In this document: piece after piece, positions 1 through 7,699 of the stretch
How positions within the stretch are numbered: position 1 is the stretch's first letter
Layout of the letters: each line of letters starts with the position of its first letter
Source of the DNA: JALSHZ01 sp964614535
Lineage (GTDB): Bacteria > Pseudomonadota > Gammaproteobacteria > UWMA-0217
Length of the DNA: 49,799 bases
Assembly: GCA_964614535.1 (NCBI GenBank)
Contig: CAZTOZ010000062.1
Location: 1 to 49,799, forward strand
Direction of reading: 5' to 3'
The notes under the pieces: model-generated
Database searches by the model: none
Told to the model about the DNA's origin: nothing
Seen by the model: the letters and a program-made list of their open reading frames with translations, nothing else
Made by a program: the position numbers and the translations under genes

Positions 1-1
1 G

Positions 2-367
2 GGCTTTAATGTATATCTCTCGGACGACCTAAAAATCCCAGTTCGTAAAGGCATTTATGCCACCAAATCCCTTCCGTTAGTTGGTGACTGGGTATCAGTC
101 ACTTATGCCAGTACTTCTGATAGCACAGAGGTATTGGAGGCAGTTCCAACTGACGCAATAACACTTCCTGGTGTTGAGGAAGAAGTCGGTGAGCTGCGGG
201 TTAATCCCAAAGGCTTTGCCTTTGTAGGAAACACCTTTGTCGCCCCCGATTTGGTTGTGCAGGAGTGGCACGGAGCTGAAGTTGAGGTGCTGAAGATATG
301 GGACATGAACCCGAAGAAAAAGGAAATGGCCTGGAGGGCAATTAAAGTTACGAAATTATCCATATAG
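2..367 (+). CDS. 5'-truncated AT-rich gene, possible OB-fold/cold-shock-like protein
   Basis: The frame is open from base 2 to a TAG at 365-367, giving 121 codons with no start inside the window that clearly belongs to it (a TTG at 134 is only an internal possibility). The protein is rich in beta-strand-like residues and carries a KGFAFV motif followed by NTFVAPDLV. This resembles the RNP1 signature of cold-shock/OB-fold nucleic-acid-binding domains (K-G-F-G-F-I ... D-x-F-V). It ends in a basic segment with NPKKKEMAWRAI. Base composition is much more A/T-rich than the rest of the window, and an attC-like palindrome lies 159 bp downstream, so it could be an integron cassette gene. The family is not identified with certainty; the OB-fold reading is inference from one motif. 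Confidence 0.6.
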   Translation, partial: GFNVYLSDDLKIPVRKGIYATKSLPLVGDWVSVTYASTSDSTEVLEAVPTDAITLPGVEEEVGELRVNPKGFAFVGNTFVAPDLVVQEWHGAEVEVLKIWDMNPKKKEMAWRAIKVTKLSI

Positions 368-525
368 AGAGACCATTGCTGAAGCAGCTATTTTGGACGA
401 TATAGCATTACCAACGCTATAGCAATATGGCCAAATTTTCACGGAGATTTAAATTACGGTAAAAATCGTCTAGAGATGATGAAGAATATTTGTGCGAATG
501 TGGGGCGTATCATTGAAGAGAAAAC

Positions 526-586
526 GCATAACAAGGCGCTCGTACGGACGCTCCTTACGTCGCGCCGCACAGCTTGGTCGTCATGT
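526..586 (+). other. attC-like (59-be) integron recombination site, degenerate
   Basis: GCATAAC at 526-532 matches the R'' box consensus RYYYAAC and is followed by AAGGCGCTCGTACGGACG, the typical left arm of an attC site. The right arm (about 563-586) ends in GTCATGT at 580-586, a degenerate version of the expected GTTATGC R' box. The two arms form an imperfect palindrome (CGTCCGTAC against CGCCGCAC, GTTATGCG against GTCATGTG). The total length of 61 bp is in the normal attC range. No integrase gene is visible. The changed R' box suggests a decayed site. Confidence 0.5.
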
Positions 587-619
587 GGTTTGGCTTGAGG
601 TAAGGGGGGCAGGGCGCGG

Positions 620-757
620 ATGTTGACCTGGAAACGGGTGGCGAAACTGTTTCACTGCGGCTGGAGCACAGTGGAGGCGGCGCTCGATGAGGCGGTGGCC
701 TATGGCAAGGCCCATCGAGACCTTTCCGGCGTTACCCATATTGGCATCGATGAGAAT
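620..757 (+). pseudogene. ISL3-family transposase fragment (helix-turn-helix region)
   Basis: The translated segment (WKRVAKLFHCGWSTVEAAL ... HRDLSGVTHIGIDE) matches the middle of ISL3-family transposases: the helix-turn-helix region followed by the first catalytic Asp in the G-[IV]-D-E context. The N-terminal zinc-binding part is missing, because a stop lies at 596-598 in the same frame. The catalytic core after GIDE is also missing, because sequence of a different transposase follows. It cannot encode a working enzyme. GC content is close to the host, unlike the AT-rich DNA just upstream. Confidence 0.65.
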
Positions 758-764
758 TCCCGTC

Positions 765-932
765 AGCCGGATCACCATGCGGGCAATGATCTACAAGCTG
801 GGCATGAGTGCCGAGAAGCGATGGCGGAGGATCCAGGGTTTCGACTATCTGGCCAAGGTCATCGAGGGTGTGAAGTTCGAAGATGGTATCGAAGTGAGTA
901 GCGAAACCGAGGACAGCAGGAGCGCCGCCTGA
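765..932 (+). pseudogene. IS256 (Mutator)-family transposase C-terminal fragment
   Basis: In the frame of base 777 the translation reads MRAMIYKLGMSAEKRWRRI, then QGFDYLAKVIEGVKF, then EDGIEV, ending at a TGA at 930-932. This is the conserved C-terminal tail of IS256/Mutator transposases (pattern MVFKL...A.K.WR+L.G...L..VI.GV.F.DG). Only about 50 residues remain, so the DDE core is absent. It is joined, in another frame, to the ISL3 fragment. The sequence just after the stop (about 939-962, containing CACCAGATTTGACTATAG) resembles an IS256-type terminal inverted repeat, which would mark the right end of the dead element. Confidence 0.6.
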
Positions 933-1074
933 TCATGGCATACACCAGATTTGACTATAGTTCGTGTAGTTACCGGGAAAGCTCAACAACCTCTGTCGTC
1001 CACTGCAAGCGATATACGTTGCGTTCCTGACCTCGATCCCGAAATAAAGGGGGGCGATGACCTTCCGATCCCCT

Positions 1075-1809
1075 CTATCTTGTTGCTGGTCGGACGGCTT
1101 CCATCCGGCATCCTTGCTCGTCGCAGACCAGTGCGTTTCCGCGTTGGTACCAGTCCGCCAGGACGATGCGTTGGGCGCTTTGGCCATTGATTCGTAGTTC
1201 GTGAATGGCGGGGCGGTGGGTGTGGCCGTGGATCATTCGTTTTACGCCGGCGGCTTGCATGGCGTTGAGGACGGCTTGCGGGTTGACGTCCATGATCATC
1301 TCGTTTTTGGTGCTGGTTTCCGCTTTGCTCTGTTCGCGTAGTGCTTTGGCGTGCTGGATGCGTTGGGGCAGTGGCAGTGCAAGGAATTCTCTTTGCCAGT
1401 CTGGATTTCGCAGTGTCTGGCGCATGGCCTGATAGCGGTGGTCGTCGGTACAGAGTGTGTCGCCGTGGAGCAGTAGGGTTGGGGTGCCGTAGAGGTCGAT
1501 GACGGTGGTCTCTGGCAGTAGTGTCAGGCCGTGTCGTTCGGCAAATGTTTCGCCCAGCAGGAAGTCGCGGTTGCCGGCGATGAAGTACATCGGCAGGCTG
1601 GCGGCTTTGAGTGCCTCGAACGCTTCCAGTACCGGCTCTAGCCCTTGGGTCGGCTGGTCGTCGCCGATCCAGTATTCGAACAGGTCTCCGAGGATGTAGA
1701 GGGCGTCGCTGGTGCTGGCCCGTGTGCGCAGGAAGTGTGCGGCGAGTGAGACGATCTCCGGGCGTTCCGGGCTTAGGTGGAGATCGGAGATGAAGAGTGT
1801 CTGTGCCAT
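1075..1809 (-). CDS. lpxH: UDP-2,3-diacylglucosamine diphosphatase
   Basis: LpxH hydrolyses UDP-2,3-diacylglucosamine to lipid X in the lipid A pathway, at the cytoplasmic face of the inner membrane. The 244-residue protein has the full calcineurin-like metallophosphoesterase motif set: D9-x-H11 near the N-terminus, G-D42, G-N80-R81-D82, H115-G-D, and a C-terminal GHTHRP. It also has the LpxH-typical GNRDFLLG. Length agrees with the family (about 240). The gene lies 44 bp downstream of a cyclophilin gene on the same strand, a pairing (ppiB-lpxH) common in gammaproteobacteria. It borders the IS debris at its 3' side, so the operon end is where foreign DNA has accumulated. Confidence 0.95.
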   Translation of the reverse strand: MAQTLFISDLHLSPERPEIVSLAAHFLRTRASTSDALYILGDLFEYWIGDDQPTQGLEPVLEAFEALKAASLPMYFIAGNRDFLLGETFAERHGLTLLPETTVIDLYGTPTLLLHGDTLCTDDHRYQAMRQTLRNPDWQREFLALPLPQRIQHAKALREQSKAETSTKNEMIMDVNPQAVLNAMQAAGVKRMIHGHTHRPAIHELRINGQSAQRIVLADWYQRGNALVCDEQGCRMEAVRPATR

Positions 1810-1853
1810 GGCGGAAGGGGCGCTGCCCCGGTTGGGGCAGCGTGGGGGTGGCG

Positions 1854-2447
1854 TTATTCGTTGATCGTCGCTTTGTGTATGACGATGGGTTCTACCGGAA
1901 CGTCCTGGTGGCCCATTTTTGAGGTGGTCGGGGATTTTTCGATGTCCCGCACCACGTCCATGCCTTCAATCACCTTGCCGAAGACGGTGTAGCCCCAACC
2001 CTGTTGGGTGGGCGCGGTGAAGTCGAGGAAGGCGTTGTCCTTGGTGTTGATGAAGAACTGGGCCGTGGCCGAGTGGGGGTTGTTGGTACGGGCCATGGCG
2101 ATGGTGCCGGTCTCGTTCTTCAGGCCGTTGTTGGCTTCGTTCTCGATCGGCGCCTTGGTTTGTTTTTGTTGCATCTCTTCAGTGAATCCGCCGCCCTGGA
2201 TCATGAAGTTGGGAATCACGCGGTGGAAGATGGTGCCGTCGAAGAATCCATCCTTCACATAGGAGAGGAAGTTTTCGACGGTCTTGGGCGCTTTGTCGGG
2301 GTAGAGCTCCAGTACGATGGTGCCTTTGTTGGTCTCCAGCGTGACCTGGGGGTTGTTGGATTCGGTTTCAGTCATTGCATTACATCCTGTCGTCAAGATA
2401 GCCAGAAGGATCAACAGACCGATAGTGCGAAGCAGCTTCATGGTCAT
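1854..2447 (-). CDS. Lipoprotein cyclophilin-type peptidyl-prolyl cis-trans isomerase
   Basis: The 197-residue protein begins with a hydrophobic segment ending in the lipobox L-T-T-G-C22, so it is probably a lipid-anchored, periplasm-facing enzyme. The rest is a complete cyclophilin domain with FHRVIPNFMIQGG, the Q-F-F-I-N motif and a W-G-Y-x-V-F-G-K segment. It would catalyse proline isomerisation in folding envelope proteins. I chose the ATG at 2447 because a purine-rich AAGAGA lies just upstream and the signal peptide then starts correctly. An ATG at 2441 is also possible. The reading frame stays open further upstream, but that part runs towards the divergent mlaF promoter and has no cyclophilin character. 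Most ppiB genes beside lpxH encode cytoplasmic enzymes; this one is exported. Confidence 0.9.
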   Translation of the reverse strand: MTMKLLRTIGLLILLAILTTGCNAMTETESNNPQVTLETNKGTIVLELYPDKAPKTVENFLSYVKDGFFDGTIFHRVIPNFMIQGGGFTEEMQQKQTKAPIENEANNGLKNETGTIAMARTNNPHSATAQFFINTKDNAFLDFTAPTQQGWGYTVFGKVIEGMDVVRDIEKSPTTSKMGHQDVPVEPIVIHKATINE

Positions 2448-2543
2448 TGTCTCTTGGTTGATCGAAAGCGCGACATCATATCGCCGGCCATCGGATCGGA
2501 ACAAGCATTGTTGCAGCGCGTCACTGGTGAGCCCCCAAGTAGT

Positions 2544-3368
2544 ATGGCACCCTATGCCGCCATGGACGACGCCCATATCACGATCGAAAACGTCTGTTTC
2601 TCCCGCGGTGATCGACTGATCTTCGACGGGATCTCGATGGAGATCCCGCGTGGCAGGATCACCGCGATCATGGGGCCGAGCGGCACCGGCAAGACGACGC
2701 TACTGCGGCTCATCGGCGGGCAATTGGTGCCGGACAGTGGCCGGGTGGTGGTCAATGGCGAGGAGGTGGCGGCCTTGTCCCGGCGCCGGCTCTACGAGCT
2801 GCGCAAGCGGATGGGCATGCTGTTTCAGAGTGGCGCGTTGCTGACCGATCTGTCGGTGTTCGAGAATGTTGCCTTTCCGCTGCGGGAGCACAGCCGGATG
2901 CCGGAGGACATGATCCGCGACATGGTGCTGATGAAGCTGCAGGCAGTGGGGCTTCGCGGCGCGGTCGATCTCATGCCCAGCGAGCTGTCGGGCGGGATGG
3001 CGCGGCGGGTGGCGCTGGCGCGTTCGATCGTGCTCGATCCTGAGATGATCATGTATGACGAGCCGTTCACTGGTCTCGATCCGATCACCATGGGCACGAT
3101 CGTCACCCTCATCAAGCGCCTCAACGACGCGCTCGGCATCACCAGTCTGCTGGTGTCGCACGATGTCGAGGAGACGCTATCGATCGCCGACCATGTGATT
3201 CTCATTTCCGCTGGCAAGGTGGTCGAGGCCGGTTCGCCTGCCGAGTTGGCGGCGTCGGCGTCGCCGTGGGTGCAGCAGTTCATCCAGGGCTTGCCGGACG
3301 GTCCGGTACCGTTCCACTATCCGGCGCCCGATCCGGTCGAACAGTTTCTGGGAGAGGCCGATGCTTGA
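2544..3368 (+). CDS. mlaF: Phospholipid/lipid asymmetry ABC transporter ATP-binding protein MlaF
   Basis: MlaF is the ATPase of the MlaFEDB inner-membrane complex, which handles phospholipid traffic between the membranes. Of the 274 residues, 44-51 form the Walker A (GPSGTGKT), 148-152 the ABC signature (LSGGM) and 168-173 the Walker B (MIMYDE), followed by a D-loop in PFTGLDP. The N-terminal pattern (VCFSRGDRLIFDGIS ... PRGRITAIMGPSG) is typical of MlaF. The start is uncertain: ATG at 2544 or 2562 (MDDAHITIE); neither has a clear ribosome-binding site. The open frame extends much further upstream but is antisense to the cyclophilin gene there. The stop overlaps the mlaE start by 8 bp. First gene of mlaFEDCB. 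Confidence 0.95.
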   Translation: MAPYAAMDDAHITIENVCFSRGDRLIFDGISMEIPRGRITAIMGPSGTGKTTLLRLIGGQLVPDSGRVVVNGEEVAALSRRRLYELRKRMGMLFQSGALLTDLSVFENVAFPLREHSRMPEDMIRDMVLMKLQAVGLRGAVDLMPSELSGGMARRVALARSIVLDPEMIMYDEPFTGLDPITMGTIVTLIKRLNDALGITSLLVSHDVEETLSIADHVILISAGKVVEAGSPAELAASASPWVQQFIQGLPDGPVPFHYPAPDPVEQFLGEADA

Positions 3369-4137
3369 TCTGTTGGCGGGTCTTGGCGCCGCAACCCTGT
3401 CGGCATTGCAGCGGACGGGGCGGGGATTCATCTTTTTGCTGCGCACGCTGGCCGGCGTGCCGCTGCTGCTGGCACGCCCCGGATTGTTGGTGAAAGAGCT
3501 CTACAGTACCGGTGTCCAGTCGTTGCTCATTATTCTGGTCTCCGGCCTGTTCGTCGGCATGGTGCTCGGCCTGCAGGGTTATGTGACGCTGTCGAAGTTC
3601 GGCGCCGAGGAGTCGCTCGGCGTCATGGTGGCGCTGTCGTTGGTGCGCGAGCTGGGGCCGGTGGTCACGGCGCTGCTGTTTGCCGGCCGCGCAGGATCGG
3701 CGCTGACGGCGGAGATTGGCCTGATGAAGAGCACCGAGCAGCTTTCCGGCATGGAGATGATGGCGGTCGATCCGATCCACCGCGTCATCGCGCCACGGCT
3801 GACGGCGGGCTTTCTCGCCATGCCGATTCTGGCTGCGCTGTTCAGCGCCGTTGGGGTGCTTGGCGGCTACATGGTGGGCGTGGGGTTGCTCGGTGTCGAT
3901 GCCGGCTCGTTCCTGTCGCAGATGCAGGCTGGGGTGGATTGGCGTATCGACGTGCTCAACGGCGTCGTCAAGAGTGTCGTCTTCGGTTTCGTCGTCACCT
4001 GGATCGCCGTCTTCGAGGGCTATGACGCGGTACCGACCTCCGAGGGGGTCAGCCAGGCGACGACGCGGACGGTGGTTCACTCGGCATTGGCGGTGCTGGC
4101 GCTGGACTTCGTTCTGACGGGATTGATGTTCACCTGA
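3361..4137 (+). CDS. mlaE: Lipid asymmetry ABC transporter permease MlaE
   Basis: MlaE is the membrane permease of the Mla complex. The 258-residue protein is strongly hydrophobic with about five or six membrane segments. It contains the family hallmarks: L-V-R-E-L-G-P-V-V-T-A-L-L followed by A-G-R-A-G-S-A-L-T-A-E-I-G, and M-K-S-T-E-Q. Length matches the family (about 260). The ATG lies inside the end of mlaF (8-bp overlap), so the two subunits are probably translationally coupled. A 56-bp gap separates it from mlaD. Confidence 0.96.
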   Translation: MLDLLAGLGAATLSALQRTGRGFIFLLRTLAGVPLLLARPGLLVKELYSTGVQSLLIILVSGLFVGMVLGLQGYVTLSKFGAEESLGVMVALSLVRELGPVVTALLFAGRAGSALTAEIGLMKSTEQLSGMEMMAVDPIHRVIAPRLTAGFLAMPILAALFSAVGVLGGYMVGVGLLGVDAGSFLSQMQAGVDWRIDVLNGVVKSVVFGFVVTWIAVFEGYDAVPTSEGVSQATTRTVVHSALAVLALDFVLTGLMFT

Positions 4138-4193
4138 CGGCGGCTGCTTCAGCACCGGTTCAGGCAGTTGCAAACAAGTTATTGGATAGCACT

Positions 4194-4655
4194 ATGCGTA
4201 CAACACGTACACAGGAAATCTGGGTAGGGATCTTCGTCGCGCTGGGCATGCTGGCGCTGTTCGCGCTGGCGTTGCGCGTCAGCAACTACAGCAGCTACAC
4301 CAACAGCGACCAGTACCACGTCTATGTCTACTTCGAGAACATCGGCGGGCTCAAGGTGCGGTCGCCGGTGACGCTGTCGGGGGTGACCGTCGGTCGCGTC
4401 ACCGACATCGGCTACGACCGGGAGAACCTCCAGGCCAGGGTGGAGCTGGGCATCGACACGCAGTACGACTTTCTCTCGGTCGATACCGCCGCCAGCATCT
4501 ACACCGCCGGCCTGCTCGGCGAGCAGTACATTGCGTTGGAGCCTGGCGCGGAGGAGGAGACGCTCAAGGACGGCGACGAGATCATCCACTCCCAGTCGGC
4601 CATGGTGCTGGAGGAGCTGATCGGTCAGTTCCTCGTCAAGATGAGTTCCAAGTGA
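4194..4655 (+). CDS. mlaD: MCE-domain lipid transport protein MlaD
   Basis: MlaD is the membrane-anchored, periplasmic hexameric MCE-domain subunit that binds phospholipid in the Mla system. The 153-residue protein has one N-terminal membrane segment (about residues 8-28). An MCE domain follows at about 38-118 with G-G-L-K-V-R-S-P-V, S-G-V-x-V-G-R-V, and G-L-L-G-E-Q-Y-I-x-L-E-P-G. It is shorter than E. coli MlaD (about 183) at the C-terminus. I take the ATG at 4194; a TTG 12 bases earlier is in frame but less likely. The gene ends 17 bp before mlaC. Confidence 0.95.
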   Translation: MRTTRTQEIWVGIFVALGMLALFALALRVSNYSSYTNSDQYHVYVYFENIGGLKVRSPVTLSGVTVGRVTDIGYDRENLQARVELGIDTQYDFLSVDTAASIYTAGLLGEQYIALEPGAEEETLKDGDEIIHSQSAMVLEELIGQFLVKMSSK

Positions 4656-4672
4656 CCCGGAGGGTGACGAAT

Positions 4673-5308
4673 ATGAAAAGCATGAAATCTCGGTGGTTGT
4701 GGCTGGTCGCCGGCCTGCTGTTCGCGGTGGGCGGCGTGATGGCCGACGTGGCGCCAGACAAGTTTCTGCAGGAGAAGGCCGAGAAGGTGATGGCCGAGCT
4801 CAAGCGGGACGGCGGCGCCATCCGCAATGACATCGATGCGCTCTACGACCTGGTGGAGCGCGAGATCCTGCCGCTGGTGGACTTCACCGCGATGAGCAAG
4901 CTGATCCTCGGCAAGCATTGGAAAAAGGCGACGGCCGAGCAGCGCCAGAAGTTCATCGAGGCGTTCCGCAACCTGTTGGTCAACACCTACACCAAGTCGC
5001 TGAAGCAGTACGCCAATCAGGAGATCCGCTTCTTTCCCGAGCGCACCAAGATCAAGGGCAAATACGCCACGGTCTACTCCGAGTTCGTGCCTGGCAACGG
5101 CCAGCGCAACGTGCCGGTCATCTACAAGATGCGCAAGGACAAGAGCGGTCAGTGGAAGGCCTACAACCTCGAGATCGAGGGGCTGAGCGTGGTCAAGAAC
5201 TTCCGCACCGACTTCAATGCCGAGATCAACGCCAACGGCCTCGATGCGCTGATCGCCCGGCTGGAGAAGGAGCAGGCCGAGCGCCGCCGCGAGGCGGAAA
5301 TGCTCTGA
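4673..5308 (+). CDS. mlaC: Periplasmic phospholipid-binding protein MlaC
   Basis: MlaC is the soluble periplasmic carrier that shuttles phospholipid between the outer-membrane MlaA complex and MlaFEDB. The 211-residue protein has a signal peptide with likely cleavage after V-M-A24 and the MlaC/Ttg2D pattern: L-V-E-R-E-I-L-P-L-V-D-F, L-G-K-H-W-K-K-A-T, and Q-R-Q-K-F-I-E-A-F. The ATG at 4673 is preceded by GGAGG (4659-4663) at normal spacing, which decides this start over a GTG at 4652 near the end of mlaD. The stop overlaps the mlaB start in TGATG. No mlaA is present in the window. Confidence 0.95.
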   Translation: MKSMKSRWLWLVAGLLFAVGGVMADVAPDKFLQEKAEKVMAELKRDGGAIRNDIDALYDLVEREILPLVDFTAMSKLILGKHWKKATAEQRQKFIEAFRNLLVNTYTKSLKQYANQEIRFFPERTKIKGKYATVYSEFVPGNGQRNVPVIYKMRKDKSGQWKAYNLEIEGLSVVKNFRTDFNAEINANGLDALIARLEKEQAERRREAEML

Positions 5309-5604
5309 TGCAACCGCCCGCCCTGGAGAAGCTGGCGCAAGGACACTACCGCTTGCGCGGTGAGGTGGTCTTCACCGTCGCCGCCACGCTGGCCGACCAG
5401 CCGCTGGAGGACGACGACGGCCGCTGCCGCATCGACCTCGATGGCCTGGAACACGCCGACAGCAGCGTGCTGGCGCTGCTGCTCCGGTGGCTACGCCGCG
5501 AGCGCAAGCGGGGGGTGACGCTGGAATTCGCCGGTTTTTCGGCGCAGTTGTTGTCGTTGATCGAGCTCTACGATCTGCAACCCATTCTGCTCGATGCGGA
5601 TTGA
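5308..5604 (+). CDS. mlaB: STAS-domain protein MlaB
   Basis: MlaB is the cytoplasmic STAS-domain subunit that binds MlaF and stabilises or activates the Mla ABC complex. The 98-residue protein has the STAS pattern: an N-terminal beta-strand region (HYRLRGEVVFTVA), a central I-D-L-D-G-L-E-H-A-D-S-S-V-L-A-L-L with the Asp-Ser-Ser seen in MlaB proteins, then a leucine-rich helix and a final beta-helix pair. The start codon overlaps the mlaC stop by one base. It closes the mlaFEDCB operon. The bolA-like gene (ibaG) that often follows mlaB in gammaproteobacteria is absent; 183 bp of apparently non-coding DNA lead to murA. Confidence 0.9.
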   Translation: MQPPALEKLAQGHYRLRGEVVFTVAATLADQPLEDDDGRCRIDLDGLEHADSSVLALLLRWLRRERKRGVTLEFAGFSAQLLSLIELYDLQPILLDAD

Positions 5605-5611
5605 CCGGAAA

Positions 5612-5647
5612 GGCGCCGGTGGCATCGCCCCGGCCGTTTCCGGCGCC
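5612..5647 (+). terminator. Inverted repeat downstream of mlaB, possible terminator
   Basis: A perfect 8-bp inverted repeat, GGCGCCGG at 5612-5619 and CCGGCGCC at 5640-5647, starts 7 bases after the mlaB stop, with a 20-base loop. A short T stretch (GCTTTT) follows a few bases later. It could end the mla transcript or reduce read-through into murA. The long loop and weak T-tract make the call tentative. Confidence 0.4.
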
Positions 5648-5787
5648 CCCGCTTTTCGCGATGTCATGAGCACCGCCTGCCGGGATCTTCCGGCGTATGT
5701 ACCGCTTCTGGCCGATCCGGTATAGTCCCCTCCTTTCGTCGGCCGGCGCATGCCGCTCGTTCCCGGGGTCTTTCTCGCACCGATTTC

Positions 5788-7044
5788 ATGGAAAAACTGC
5801 TGATTCAAGGTGGCAACGTGCTCACCGGCGATGTTCGCATCTCCGGCGCCAAGAATGCCGTGCTGCCCATTCTCGCGGCGACGCTGCTGGCGGATTCGCC
5901 TTCACGCATCTGCAACGTGCCACACCTGCGCGATGTGACCACGATGAACCGGCTGCTGGGGCAGCTTGGTGCGTCGCTGACCGTCGACGAGAAGATGAAC
6001 ATCGAGGTGGATCCCACCACCGTCGACAGCACCATCGCCCCCTACGACCTGGTCAAGACGATGCGTGCCTCGATCGTCGTGCTCGGCCCGCTGCTGGCGC
6101 GCTATGGTTTCGCCGAGGTGTCGCTGCCGGGCGGATGCGCCATCGGCGCACGACCGGTCAATCTGCACATCGATGGGCTGCGGGCGATGAAGGCCGAGAT
6201 CGTCGTCGAGGAGGGCTATATCAAGGCCCGCGCCAAACGGCTGCGGGGCGCGCGGATCTTCATGGACATGGTCAGCGTCACCGGCACCGAGAATCTGCTG
6301 ATGGCGGCGACGCTGGCGGAGGGCGAGACGGTGATCGAAAACGCCGCGCGCGAGCCGGAGGTGGTCGATCTGGCCAACTACCTGATCCGCATGGGCGCGC
6401 GGATCGAGGGTGCCGGAACCGACACCATCACGGTGCAGGGCGTCGAGCGTCTGCGCGGCTGTGAGCACACGGTGTTGCCGGACCGGATCGAGGCCGGCAC
6501 CTTTCTGGTCGCCGCGGCGATGACCGGCGGCCGGGTGCGCTGCGTCGACGTGCAGCCGGCGACGATGGACGCGGTGCTGGCCAAGCTGCGCGAGGCGGGT
6601 GCCGAGCTGACCATCGGCGACGACAGCATCGAATTGGAGATGAACGGCCAGCGGCCACGTCCGGTGGACATTCACACCGCGCCCCACCCGGGCTTCCCCA
6701 CCGACATGCAGGCGCAGTTCATGGCGCTCAACAGCATTGCCGATGGCACCTCGACCTTGGTGGAGACCATCTTCGAGAACCGGTACATGCACGTTCAGGA
6801 GATGCAGCGGATGGGGGCCGACATCCGGCTGGAGGGGAATACCGCCATCGTCACCGGCGTCGAAAGCATTACCGCCGCGCCGGTGATGGCCACCGACCTG
6901 CGGGCCTCGGCGGGGCTGATCCTGATGGCGCTGGTGGCCCGCGGCGAGACCGTCGTCGATCGTGTCTATCATATCGACCGCGGATACGAGAGAATCGAGG
7001 AGAAGCTGTCCCAGCTCGGGGCAAAGATACGGCGTCAGTCATGA
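5788..7044 (+). CDS. murA: UDP-N-acetylglucosamine 1-carboxyvinyltransferase
   Basis: MurA transfers enolpyruvate from PEP to UDP-GlcNAc, the first committed step of peptidoglycan synthesis, in the cytoplasm. The 418-residue protein (E. coli 419) has the substrate-binding K22-N23 in SGAKNA, and the PEP-binding, fosfomycin-target cysteine C117 in LPGGCAIGARP. It also has a C-terminal D-L-R-A-S-A-G-L-I-L-M-A segment typical of EPT enzymes. The cysteine (rather than Asp) predicts fosfomycin sensitivity of the enzyme. The stop overlaps the hisG start by 4 bp. murA next to hisG is common in gammaproteobacteria. Confidence 0.97.
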   Translation: MEKLLIQGGNVLTGDVRISGAKNAVLPILAATLLADSPSRICNVPHLRDVTTMNRLLGQLGASLTVDEKMNIEVDPTTVDSTIAPYDLVKTMRASIVVLGPLLARYGFAEVSLPGGCAIGARPVNLHIDGLRAMKAEIVVEEGYIKARAKRLRGARIFMDMVSVTGTENLLMAATLAEGETVIENAAREPEVVDLANYLIRMGARIEGAGTDTITVQGVERLRGCEHTVLPDRIEAGTFLVAAAMTGGRVRCVDVQPATMDAVLAKLREAGAELTIGDDSIELEMNGQRPRPVDIHTAPHPGFPTDMQAQFMALNSIADGTSTLVETIFENRYMHVQEMQRMGADIRLEGNTAIVTGVESITAAPVMATDLRASAGLILMALVARGETVVDRVYHIDRGYERIEEKLSQLGAKIRRQS

Positions 7045-7699
7045 CCATGCAGACGAACAACGACCATCTCGTCATTGCGCTGTCGAAGGGGCGCATCTAC
7101 AAGGAGACGCGGCCCTTTCTCGACGCGGCCGGCATCGTCCCCGTCGATGACCCGGAGAGCAGCCGCAAGCTGATCCTCGACACCAACCGCGACGACGTCA
7201 AGCTGCTGATCCTGCGCGCCACCGATGTGCCCACCTATGTGCAATATGGCGCCGCCGATCTGGGCGTGACCGGCAAGGACGTGCTGATCGAACATGGTGG
7301 GGAAGGACTCTACGAGATGCTGGACCTGGGCATTGCCCGCTGTCGGCTGATGGTGGCCGGCCGGGTCGGCGAGACGCTGGACGGCTCGCGCCGCTTGCGG
7401 GTGGCGACCAAGTTCGTGCGCTCGGCGCGGGAGCATTTCGCCGCCAAGGGTCAGCAGGTGGAGGTGATCAAGCTCTACGGCTCGATGGAGCTGGCGCCGC
7501 TGGTGGGGCTGGCCGACTGCATCGTCGATGTGGTGGATACCGGCAACACCCTGAAGGCCAACGGCCTGGCGCCGATGGAGCACATCGCCGACATCAGTTC
7601 GCGACTGGTGGTCAACAAGGCGGCAATGAAGATGAAGCACGAACGGGTGACCCGTTTGCTGGAGGAGATGAAGACAGTCGTGACCGAGAGGCAACAGCG

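Noticed and set aside
2004..2543. Plus-strand open frame extending mlaF upstream by ~180 codons
   Set aside because: It is antisense to the cyclophilin gene, low-complexity (Val/Gly/Asp-rich) and has no ABC-transporter character; MlaF length fits a start at 2544 or 2562.
3280..4173. 297-codon minus-strand frame across mlaE
   Set aside because: His/Gln/Arg-rich translation typical of the antisense of a GC-rich gene; the opposite strand encodes a clear MlaE.
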